A stretch of 6,992 nt of DNA. Origin: Pseudomonadota bacterium (GTDB taxonomy: Bacteria > Pseudomonadota > Gammaproteobacteria > Xanthomonadales > Xanthomonadaceae). Shown piece by piece: positions 1 to 6,992 of the stretch; the first letter of the stretch is position 1, and each line of letters opens with the position of its first letter. The stretch covers positions 1 through 6,992 of the forward strand of contig JAEWNA010000212.1 in assembly GCA_023392975.1 (NCBI GenBank). Reading direction: 5' to 3'. Both the position numbers and the translations under genes were made by a program. Under the pieces are notes generated by a model. It did not search any database and was not told where the DNA came from. It saw only the letters and a list, made by a program, of their open reading frames with translations.

Positions 1-170
1 GCGGTCATCTGGGTTCTCCGGGTGTGACTGGAAGGTGTGGTAACCACCAATCTACCGAAGGCCCAGGTGCCCGCCCTGAAACCTGCGTTTCAGGGGCGGA
101 CTGTCGGGGAAATACTCAACTCATACAGCTCTCCTCCAAGAGCGCTTTCGGCTGTCAAGTCGCTTTCCTC
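1..170. other. Unassigned sequence left of the RHS remnant, possible mobile-element leader
   Basis: This stretch does not look like RHS coding sequence. In the frame that continues into the RHS remnant it uses codons rare in the rest of the window (CTA, ATA, TCA, AGA), and its translation has no YD repeats. It contains a strong hairpin at 71-99. On the minus strand, the ATG at 8..6 is preceded by GGAG about 7-8 nt upstream, so a gene could start here and run off the left edge. An insertion-sequence leader with the transposase further left would fit, but no terminal repeat or transposase residues are visible, so this is only a suggestion. Confidence 0.25.
71..99. repeat. Strong imperfect hairpin
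   Basis: An 8-bp perfect stem, CCCTGAAA (74-81) with TTTCAGGG (88-95), encloses the 6-nt loop CCTGCG. Allowing one bulged G at 96, three more pairs (71-73 with 97-99) extend it to 11 bp. No T-run follows on either strand, so it is not a standard intrinsic terminator. It may be a REP-like palindrome, or an RNA or DNA structure of a mobile element. The structure is read directly from the sequence; its function is unknown. Confidence 0.6.
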
Positions 171-180
171 CGACGTCTTC

Positions 181-360
181 GGCCGGCTGCGCATGACGCT
201 GGAGGACGTGCCGCACAGCATCGCCCTGGGCGATGACGCCAGCAGCACGTACGGTTACGACGTTGCCGGCAACCTGATCTCCGAGAGCGTCCCGCTTGGC
301 CGCGACACTGGCCGGACCTACGACGCGCTGGGCCGGCTGCGCACGACGCTGCAGAACGTC
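181..360 (+). repeat. Internal direct repeat, 150-bp period, in the RHS remnant
   Basis: Bases 181-210 and 331-360 are near-identical 30-mers starting GGCCGGCTGCGCA and ending in a GAC/AAC-GTG/GTC variant, exactly 150 bp (50 codons) apart. They encode GRLRMTLEDV and GRLRTTLQNV, successive YD-repeat cores. This is normal internal repetition of an RHS protein and not a separate element. Confidence 0.7.
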
Positions 361-470
361 GGCGGCATCGGCGCGCAGACCCAGGTGCAGTACGACGCGC
401 TGGACCGGGTGGTGCAGGTGACCGACCCCAGCGGTCTGAACACCGCCTACAGCTACAACGGCTTCGGCGA

Positions 471-732
471 GGGTCATTGGTACAAGGCATAGCACGATGT
501 CGGCACATCGAAGACAAGGCCCTTGCCGCAGGCATGGTCCTGCTGGCAGGTGAACGCTGCTGGATCAAGGGCAGAAAGAACATCTGCCTGACATTCGGCA
601 GGAAGGAAGGCGGTTACTTAGGCGCGGTCGTGATCCACATGCCGCGTCTGTCCGATCTTAAGGCCCTCAAGAGGAACAAGTGCCGAAAGCAGAGATCAGA
701 TGCGGCAATGATGCGCGCGCCTCTCGAATAGA
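471..732. other. Gap between RHS remnant and operon tail, with an unrecognised small ORF (477-731, +)
   Basis: This 262-base stretch is visibly poorer in GC than the rest. The only sizeable open frame is plus-strand, TTG 477 to TAG 729-731 (84 codons). It has a fairly GC-rich third position and a Lys/Arg-rich end (RNKCRKQRSD), which hints at a former coding sequence such as the C-terminal end of a broken gene. I do not recognise it, and it has no clear ribosome binding site. A small perfect inverted repeat lies at 495-510. No convincing hairpin plus T-run terminator for the minus-strand operon was found between 640 and 732. Confidence 0.3.
495..510. repeat. Short perfect inverted repeat
   Basis: CGATGT (495-500) and ACATCG (505-510) flank the loop CGGC, giving a 6-bp perfect stem 24 bases after the RHS similarity ends. 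There is no adjacent T-run. It may be an operator-like or recombination-related palindrome, or chance. Confidence 0.3.
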
Positions 733-2547
733 TCATTTCGTGAGATTCGCTTCCAGCAAAAAACCCAGCGGCACCTCCACCCTGGCCCGCCACACCACCT
801 CGCTTTGCTCCGCGCCCTCGAAGCGCTTCGAGACGAAGTCGCGACCCTCGCGCCAGCCGGCGCGACGCAACGCGGCATCCATGCGCTGCTGGTACGGGGC
901 GTATCCGGCGTCGAGGGTGGCGGTGCCGTGGTCGAGGTAGAGACGGTGCGTGCGGCGATCGGGCAGGTGGGCGGCGAACCAGTCGATCGTACAGCCGTCG
1001 CAGGCGGGCCAGTGGGTGGACAGCGCGGCTGCGCCGCCGAACACCCCGGGATAGCGCGCCATGGCGTAAAGCGAGATCAGCCCGCCCATGCTCGAGCCCA
1101 TGACGAAGGTATCGTCGCGGCCGGGCAACGTGCGGTACTGCGCATCGACGAAGGGTTTGAGTTCCTGGACCAGGAAGCGCAGGTAATCGTCGAACTGCAG
1201 GCCGGCCGCATCGAACGGCGGTACGCCGTCGATGCCGCTGGTGATGGTCGCGGTCGTCACCGGTGCCTGCGGCATGTATTCGAGGAAGCGCTGCGGCGAA
1301 TTCCATACGCCGACGACGATGGCCTCGCGGATCGCGCCGCGCTCGATCAAGCGCGTCATCGCGCCGTCGATGTCCCAGTCGGTGCCGTTGAACACCAGCG
1401 CCGGGTCGAACAGGTTCTGGCCGTCGTGCATGTACAGCACGGGATAGCGACGCTGCGGATCGCGGCCGTAGGAGGGCGGCAGCCACACGTCGACGTCGCG
1501 CGCGGCGACAAATCGAGACGGCACGGCGTGCCACGACTCGACGCGCCCGGTCGCCCGCAGCGGCGGCGCATGAACGCCGTAGGCCCAGCGCAGGAACACC
1601 GGCAGCATCCGCGACCAGCTCGGCTGGCGATGCGCGCCACCGGGCAACACGTACAGCGCGGCGTCGGCGCGCGTCGGCGTCGCGGCATGGTCGAGGTTGA
1701 TCGAATGGCCGAGCTGGCGCAGGCCCTTCATGCGTGGCGCGGCGTCGCCGGCGACGGCCCACCCTTCGAGCAGGTCGCGCGCATCGTCGACCACGTCGAT
1801 GACGCCGTCGCCGTCGCGGTCGTCGGTTTCCTCGACGTCACCGACGGCGATGAACGCGTGCAGCCCGGAGTGGTACGTGCCGTCGGCGATCATCGTCTGC
1901 GCGATCCGCGTGCGCTGCACCGCATCGGCGTCGCTGCGGTCGGTGGACAGCCACAGCGACGGCGAGAACGCGCCGATGCGGCCGAACACCTCCGGATACT
2001 GCCAGCCGCTGTTCAGTGCCTGCGCGCCGCCGAGCGACCAGCCGAGGATCGCGCGCGCGTCCGGTCGCGCCTGCGTGCGGTAGCGCGCGTCGATCGCGGG
2101 CACCAGCGCCTGCGTGAGCCACTGCGCGTAGGCGTGTGCACGTGCGCCCACGGGACCGACGCGGGTGTCGGCAACGACGCTTCGACCGGCGGCGCGATCG
2201 GAAAACCCGTAGGCGCCGAGGCGGTCGTGGGGCATGTCGATCGCGACCGCGATCACCGGGCGGATCTCGCCGGAGACGATCAACGCCGCCAGCCACGGCC
2301 GCAGCGCGACGGCTTCGGCATCCTGGCCATCGTTCACGTACAGCACCGGATAGCCCGGCTGCGCATGCGCGTCGTAGCCGGGCGGAAGGAACACCCGCAC
2401 GCGCAGACTGTCGGGGTCGACCTCGGGGGCGTCGAGATGAAGCGTCTCGACGCGCACGTCGCAGCAGGTCGAAGCGTCATCAGCGAACGCCTCCGCCGGC
2501 AGCAGCGCGCAGGCGAGCAGCGCGAGGACGACCCGCAACCGCATCAT
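733..2547 (-). CDS. Secreted tandem esterase, two alpha/beta-hydrolase (esterase D/PF00756-like) domains
   Basis: The 604-residue protein starts with a Sec signal peptide (RLRVVLALLACALLPAEAFA, likely cut after AFA at residue 22), so it is periplasmic or extracellular. Two homologous hydrolase domains follow. Domain 1 (about 30-325) has FLPPGY, PVLYVNDGQ, the nucleophile elbow GWSLGG (Ser171), a probable acid at Asp237 and PGGAH (His306). Domain 2 (about 335-604) has WLPPSY, PVLYMHDGQNLFDP, GSSMGG (Ser486) and a probable acid at Asp539. At the position matching His306 it has Gln581 (codon CAA at 805-807), so domain 2 may be inactive or use another residue. Domain 1 also carries an EF-hand-like loop at residues 243-254. 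Relatives include carbohydrate acyl esterases and siderophore esterases; the operon points to a carbohydrate ester, but the substrate is unknown. The ATG at 2547 overlaps the stop of the upstream gene (ATGA); a second ATG follows at 2544. Family and layout are confident, substrate is not. Confidence 0.88.
   Translation of the reverse strand: MMRLRVVLALLACALLPAEAFADDASTCCDVRVETLHLDAPEVDPDSLRVRVFLPPGYDAHAQPGYPVLYVNDGQDAEAVALRPWLAALIVSGEIRPVIAVAIDMPHDRLGAYGFSDRAAGRSVVADTRVGPVGARAHAYAQWLTQALVPAIDARYRTQARPDARAILGWSLGGAQALNSGWQYPEVFGRIGAFSPSLWLSTDRSDADAVQRTRIAQTMIADGTYHSGLHAFIAVGDVEETDDRDGDGVIDVVDDARDLLEGWAVAGDAAPRMKGLRQLGHSINLDHAATPTRADAALYVLPGGAHRQPSWSRMLPVFLRWAYGVHAPPLRATGRVESWHAVPSRFVAARDVDVWLPPSYGRDPQRRYPVLYMHDGQNLFDPALVFNGTDWDIDGAMTRLIERGAIREAIVVGVWNSPQRFLEYMPQAPVTTATITSGIDGVPPFDAAGLQFDDYLRFLVQELKPFVDAQYRTLPGRDDTFVMGSSMGGLISLYAMARYPGVFGGAAALSTHWPACDGCTIDWFAAHLPDRRTHRLYLDHGTATLDAGYAPYQQRMDAALRRAGWREGRDFVSKRFEGAEQSEVVWRARVEVPLGFLLEANLTK
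1786..1821 (-). other. EF-hand-like calcium-binding loop coding segment in esterase domain 1
   Basis: Residues 243-254 of the tandem esterase read DRDGDGVIDVVD. This matches the 12-position EF-hand/dockerin-type loop: Asp at 1, 3 and 5, Gly at 6, Ile at 8, acidic at 12. It lies between the probable catalytic acid (Asp237) and His306, and no counterpart is present in domain 2. Calcium binding is inferred from the motif alone. Confidence 0.55.
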
Positions 2548-3266
2548 GTCGCGCTCCTGCGGCAGGTGAAGAAGCCGTTGAGCGTGAGCCGGCCGGTGCG
2601 CGGATCGTCGGTCAGCAACTGCGGATGCGCGATCTCGCCGCTGTGGAAGATCGTGCCGGCGTAGAAGATCATCCGGTTCCAGCGCGCCGGCACGGTCGCG
2701 ACCTTCTCGAAGAAGGCGTTCGAGGCGGTCATGTAGCCGGTGCGCAGGCCGTATTTCGCCTCGAACGCCGGCGCGTCGAGTTTCCCCGCGTCCAGCACCA
2801 GCGGCACGATCGTCTCCGGCGGCTGCTTCGGCGCGTAGAAGCTGGTGCCGCCGAGCGCCGGATCGCGGAACAGGTACAGCACCGAGGCGATCACGCACTG
2901 GTTTGGGTCGACGGCGAGCCGATCGACGTGGCAGATCGATTGCGATGGCGCGAGACGCTCCGGTGGCGTGGTCGTCAACGCGAGCCGGCTGTACATGCGT
3001 TCGGTCCGGCGCGCGCCGAGCAGGCGACGCACGTGCGCGGCGAAGAACGCGTCGAGCTGCGCGGAGAAGGTATCCGGCATGCGCAGCTCCGGCCCGGGAT
3101 AGGCGTTGTGGGCGGTTTCCGCGAAGGCGTCGCGCTGCGCGACGGCGTGGGCGAGCAATGCGTCCGGATCCCGCAGCGCGTCGTCGATCACCCAGCACGT
3201 CTGGCGACCGCCGATCGACACGGCCTCGATGCGCGGCTGCGGGTGGAACATCGGCGACTCGAACAT
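2544..3266 (-). CDS. DUF6445 family protein, 2-oxoglutarate/Fe(II) oxygenase-like
   Basis: The 240-residue protein matches what I recall of the DUF6445 family. It shows the jelly-roll iron/2-oxoglutarate dioxygenase pattern: HVD (His113, Asp115) for two iron ligands, GGTSFY (139-144) on a following strand, IFHSG with distal His208, and Arg226 in TGRLTLNGFF for 2-oxoglutarate. This makes it a probable hydroxylase or related oxygenase; the substrate is unknown. No signal peptide is seen (MFESPMFHPQ start), so it should act in the cytoplasm, unlike its secreted neighbours. Its start lies 10 nt after the GH97 stop and its end overlaps the esterase start by 4 nt, so it sits firmly inside the operon. 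From memory, such genes in Xanthomonadaceae and Caulobacterales often accompany TonB-dependent receptors and tryptophan-halogenase-like flavoproteins; neither is in this window. ATG 3266 is preferred over in-frame upstream codons because those overlap GH97 and it has a well-spaced GAGG. The family is likely; the oxygenase activity is inferred from motifs. Confidence 0.82.
   Translation of the reverse strand: MFESPMFHPQPRIEAVSIGGRQTCWVIDDALRDPDALLAHAVAQRDAFAETAHNAYPGPELRMPDTFSAQLDAFFAAHVRRLLGARRTERMYSRLALTTTPPERLAPSQSICHVDRLAVDPNQCVIASVLYLFRDPALGGTSFYAPKQPPETIVPLVLDAGKLDAPAFEAKYGLRTGYMTASNAFFEKVATVPARWNRMIFYAGTIFHSGEIAHPQLLTDDPRTGRLTLNGFFTCRRSAT
2553..2558 (-). promoter_or_regulatory. Ribosome binding site of the tandem esterase gene
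   Basis: On the minus strand AGGAGC lies inside the end of the DUF6445 gene; GGAG sits 6 nt before the ATG at 2547 and 9 nt before the ATG at 2544. With the ATGA stop/start overlap this suggests translational coupling. Confidence 0.65.
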
Positions 3267-3274
3267 CCGCGGCG

Positions 3275-3278
3275 CCTC
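3275..3278 (-). promoter_or_regulatory. Ribosome binding site of the DUF6445 gene
   Basis: GAGG on the minus strand, 8 nt before the ATG at 3266, overlaps the TGA stop of the GH97 gene (TGAGG). It decides the start of the DUF6445 gene and suggests reinitiation by the same ribosomes. Confidence 0.6.
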
Positions 3279-5325
3279 AGCGCTTGGGCACGAAACGGAT
3301 CGCCTCGCCACCGCCTGGCGCGAGCCGCAGAGTCAGGCTGTCGGCGCTCGTGACCTCGCGCGTCTCGCGGGCGAAGCGGAAGCGCTTGTCGCCATGGAAA
3401 TCAGCGCCGTCGCCGTCACGGTAGATCTCGGCGACGTAGCGCTTGCCCGGCGCCAGGAACGACAGCGACACCGGCAGCGTGCGGCCGTGCTCGTCGGTGA
3501 TCGCGCCGAGGAACCAGTCCTCGCCGTGGCGCGCCTTGCGCGCGATGGTGACGTAGTCGCCGACCTCACCGTTCAGCACGTGCGTCTCCGACCAGTCGAC
3601 GGCGACGTCCTCGATGAAGCGGAACGCATCGCGATGCTGCTCGTAGTGCTCGGGCAGGTCGGCCGCCATCTGCACCGGGCTGTAGAGCACGACGTACAGC
3701 GCGAGCTGGCGTGCCAGCGTGCTCTGCAGCGGCTGGCCGCGGCCTTCGAGGCTGAGGATGCCGGGCGTGTAGTCCATCGGCCCGGACAGCATGCGTGTGA
3801 ACACCAGTTCGACCTCGTGTTCCGGCGGGTTCGGCGGATTGCCCCAGGCGTTGTACTCCATGCCGCGGGCGCCTTCGCGCGAAATCCAGTTCGGATAGGT
3901 CCGACGCAGGCCCGTGTCCTTCACCGGTTCGTGCGCATTGATCGCGACGTGGTGCTTCGCCGCGGCCTGCAGCACGCGCAGGTGGTGGTTCACGTTCCAC
4001 TGGCCGTCGTGCCATTCGCGCATCACCGGGCCGTCGGGCGTGTCCTGGCGCTCGATCTGCCCGGCGTCGCAGACGTAGCCGGTCTTCACCGCGTCGATGC
4101 CGAGGCGTTCGTCCAGCGCGAACGCGGCGTCCATCTGCCGCTCGTAGTGGCTGACCGCGCAGCCGGTCTCGTGGTGGCCGATCAGGTGCACGCCCTTCTT
4201 CCTGGCATACGCCGCGAGTGTCTCGATGTCGAAGTCCGGTGCCGCCTTCGTGAAATCGAACTGCCAGCCGTTGCCGAACCACTGCCCGTCCCAGCCCGGG
4301 TTCCACCCTTCGACCAGCACGCCGCGGAAGCCGTGCTTCGCGGCGAAGTCGATGTAGCGCATCGTCTCCGCGGTGGTCGCCCCGTGCTTCGGCCCGCTCG
4401 ACCAGGTCTTGCGGTCGAGATGCATCGCCCACCAGATGCCGACGTACTTCGCCGGCGTGAACCACGACACGTCGCCGAGCGCGTTGGGCGCGTTGAGGTT
4501 GAGTTCGAGGTCCGACTCGTACAGGCCGCCCGCAGTGTCGGCGATGCGCAGCGTGCGCCACGGCGTCTCGAACGGCGCGGTGCGATGCACCTTCCAGCCT
4601 TCCGATGCCGGCGTGAGCTGCGCGCGGAAGCGCCGGCCTTCCACGCGCCGCAGCCACATCGCCGAATAGTCGACCAGCGCGGCCTCGTGGAAGGCGATGT
4701 GCAGGCCGTGGTCGGTGCGCACGGTCATCGGCGTGTGCGCCTGGCCGACTTCCTCCACCGGCGTGCGGTCGTAGAGGTATTCGTAACGGTTCCACTCGCC
4801 GGCGGGGATCCACCAGGCGGTCGCCGGTTCGGCGAGATCGAACTCGGTCAGCTCGTCGTCGATGATCACGTCCTTGAGCTGCGGCTGGTCCGGGAAGCCG
4901 TAACGGAAGCCGATGCCGTCATCGAACACGCGGAACGTGAGGTCGAGACGGCGCTTGAGACCGATGGTCTCGGCGACGGTGGCGCGCAGTTCGTTGTAGT
5001 GGTCGCGCACGAAGCGGCGTTCGCCCCAGGGCTGTTCCCAGGTGTCGTCGTTGCCGCGGGTCGATCGCGCTGCGAGGGACATGTTGCGTTCGAGCTTGTC
5101 CTGCCCGCGCAGCTGGAAGCCCAGCCGCGAGGTGGCGATCACCGGCTGGCCGAAGCGCAGCACGCGATAGCCGAGGCGGCCCTCGGTGATGTCCAGCTCG
5201 ACGCGGAGGACGCGGTCGGGCGATTCGACGCTGGCGACGGTCTCCGCGTGCGCGTACGGCGCGCAGGCGCACGCGAGCGGCAGCAGCAAGGCGGCGCAGC
5301 GCAGGCGGGTCCGGAAATCGGGCAT
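3277..5325 (-). CDS. Glycoside hydrolase family 97, probable secreted inverting alpha-glucosidase (SusB-like)
   Basis: The 682-residue protein begins with a signal peptide (hydrophobic CAALLLPLACAC, cut likely at AHA/ETV after residue 27), giving a periplasmic or secreted enzyme. The layout fits GH97: N-terminal beta-sandwich (about 30-275), (beta/alpha)8 barrel (about 280-570), C-terminal beta-sandwich (about 585-682). It should hydrolyse alpha-glucosidic bonds from the non-reducing ends of maltodextrins. Key residues are Glu395 (HYER), Glu466 (NAHEPVKDTG), Glu484 (SREGARG) and Glu490 (GMEYN). The 466/484/490 spacing equals that of Glu508/Glu526/Glu532 which I recall from Bacteroides SusB, where they serve catalysis and calcium binding. 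In VKTGYV, Gly416 occupies the place where retaining GH97 alpha-galactosidases have an Asp nucleophile, so inversion is predicted. ATG 5325 is chosen because it opens the signal peptide and has GAGGGG 8 nt upstream; upstream in-frame starts overlap the pullulanase gene. Exact specificity is inferred. Confidence 0.93.
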   Translation of the reverse strand: MPDFRTRLRCAALLLPLACACAPYAHAETVASVESPDRVLRVELDITEGRLGYRVLRFGQPVIATSRLGFQLRGQDKLERNMSLAARSTRGNDDTWEQPWGERRFVRDHYNELRATVAETIGLKRRLDLTFRVFDDGIGFRYGFPDQPQLKDVIIDDELTEFDLAEPATAWWIPAGEWNRYEYLYDRTPVEEVGQAHTPMTVRTDHGLHIAFHEAALVDYSAMWLRRVEGRRFRAQLTPASEGWKVHRTAPFETPWRTLRIADTAGGLYESDLELNLNAPNALGDVSWFTPAKYVGIWWAMHLDRKTWSSGPKHGATTAETMRYIDFAAKHGFRGVLVEGWNPGWDGQWFGNGWQFDFTKAAPDFDIETLAAYARKKGVHLIGHHETGCAVSHYERQMDAAFALDERLGIDAVKTGYVCDAGQIERQDTPDGPVMREWHDGQWNVNHHLRVLQAAAKHHVAINAHEPVKDTGLRRTYPNWISREGARGMEYNAWGNPPNPPEHEVELVFTRMLSGPMDYTPGILSLEGRGQPLQSTLARQLALYVVLYSPVQMAADLPEHYEQHRDAFRFIEDVAVDWSETHVLNGEVGDYVTIARKARHGEDWFLGAITDEHGRTLPVSLSFLAPGKRYVAEIYRDGDGADFHGDKRFRFARETREVTSADSLTLRLAPGGGEAIRFVPKR

Positions 5326-5333
5326 GACGGCAT

Positions 5334-5339
5334 CCCCTC
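5334..5339 (-). promoter_or_regulatory. Ribosome binding site of the GH97 gene
   Basis: GAGGGG on the minus strand lies in the 19-nt gap after the pullulanase stop, 8 nt before the ATG at 5325. An out-of-frame ATG (5333-5331) sits between them but leads only into a shadow frame. Confidence 0.6.
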
Positions 5340-5344
5340 GAGGT

Positions 5345-6992
<1,648 letters not shown>

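Larger units (their letters stand above)
37..492 (+). pseudogene. RHS/YD-repeat protein remnant, truncated at both ends
   Basis: The open frame (GTG 37, TAG 490-492, 151 residues) contains a true RHS core piece only from about residue 46 (base 172) to about residue 145 (base 471). Within it are the YD-repeat signatures YGYDVAGNL, RTYDALGRL, VQYDALDRV and AYSYNGFGE. RHS proteins are very large secreted polymorphic toxins or surface proteins built of dozens of such repeats, so about 100 residues cannot be functional. The first repeat enters as SDVFGRL, where a Tyr is expected before Asp, and the last repeat breaks off into GHWYKA and a stop. Both ends therefore look like joints with unrelated DNA. 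The GTG at 37 has no well-spaced ribosome binding site. It could be a displaced rhs cassette left by recombination. The RHS identity is certain; the pseudogene call is inferred from length and the abrupt ends. Confidence 0.75.

Noticed and set aside
181..360. CRISPR-like or mobile repeat because of the 150-bp direct repeat
   Set aside because: The two copies encode successive YD-repeat cores of the RHS protein, so protein repetition explains them.
640..732. Intrinsic terminator after the esterase gene
   Set aside because: Only weak stems (4-5 bp) are found and none has a following T-run on the minus strand.
805..2664. 619-codon plus-strand open frame opposite the esterase gene
   Set aside because: It is antisense to a protein with clear signal peptide and catalytic motifs; its own translation is a low-complexity Arg/Val/Ala/His mixture typical of the shadow frame of GC-rich DNA.
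2548..3198. Long upstream extension of the esterase frame
   Set aside because: The extra 217 residues overlap the DUF6445 gene out of frame and are Arg-rich without motifs; the signal peptide begins at the MM at 2547/2544, with a good ribosome binding site.
5259..5325. Lipoprotein signal (Cys19 or Cys21) in the GH97 protein
   Set aside because: The residues before either Cys (PLA or ACA) do not satisfy the lipobox, whereas AHA before Glu28 is a good signal peptidase I site.

Overview
The window is GC-rich and most of it is one tightly packed set of minus-strand genes. The protein families (secreted pullulanase, glycoside hydrolase 97, a DUF6445 oxygenase-like protein, a secreted esterase, a broken RHS gene) and the codon use suggest a gammaproteobacterium of the Xanthomonadaceae/Lysobacteraceae type (Lysobacter, Luteimonas or Xanthomonas relatives). 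That placement is inferred from family resemblance, because no rRNA or other marker gene is present.

Right to left on the minus strand (6992 to 733) lie four genes that look like one operon. They are a 5'-truncated pullulanase-type alpha-1,6-glucosidase (GH13); a complete secreted GH97 enzyme with the residue pattern of the inverting alpha-glucosidases; a short DUF6445 protein with an HxD...H...R iron/2-oxoglutarate pattern and no signal peptide; and a secreted protein made of two consecutive esterase-type alpha/beta-hydrolase domains. Spacings are 19 nt, 10 nt and a 4-nt ATGA overlap. Each downstream start has a visible Shine-Dalgarno sequence, so co-transcription and translational coupling are likely. 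The promoter must lie beyond the right edge.

Together the operon reads as a maltodextrin/starch/pullulan utilisation module. Pullulanase cuts alpha-1,6 branches, GH97 releases glucose from non-reducing ends, and the esterase may remove acyl groups or act on another ester. The DUF6445 protein is the unexplained member. The most notable detail is in the double esterase: both domains keep the nucleophilic serine, but the second has Gln (codon CAA) where the catalytic His is expected, and the first carries an EF-hand-like DxDxDG loop.

The left 732 bases are a different kind of sequence. A short plus-strand RHS/YD-repeat remnant (about 171-470) joins abruptly to unrelated sequence on both sides. 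The left flank has a strong hairpin (71-99) and a possible minus-strand start codon at the very edge, which could be the end of a mobile element. The right flank (471-732) is lower in GC and holds only an unrecognised small ORF. This looks like rearrangement debris converging on the tail of the operon.
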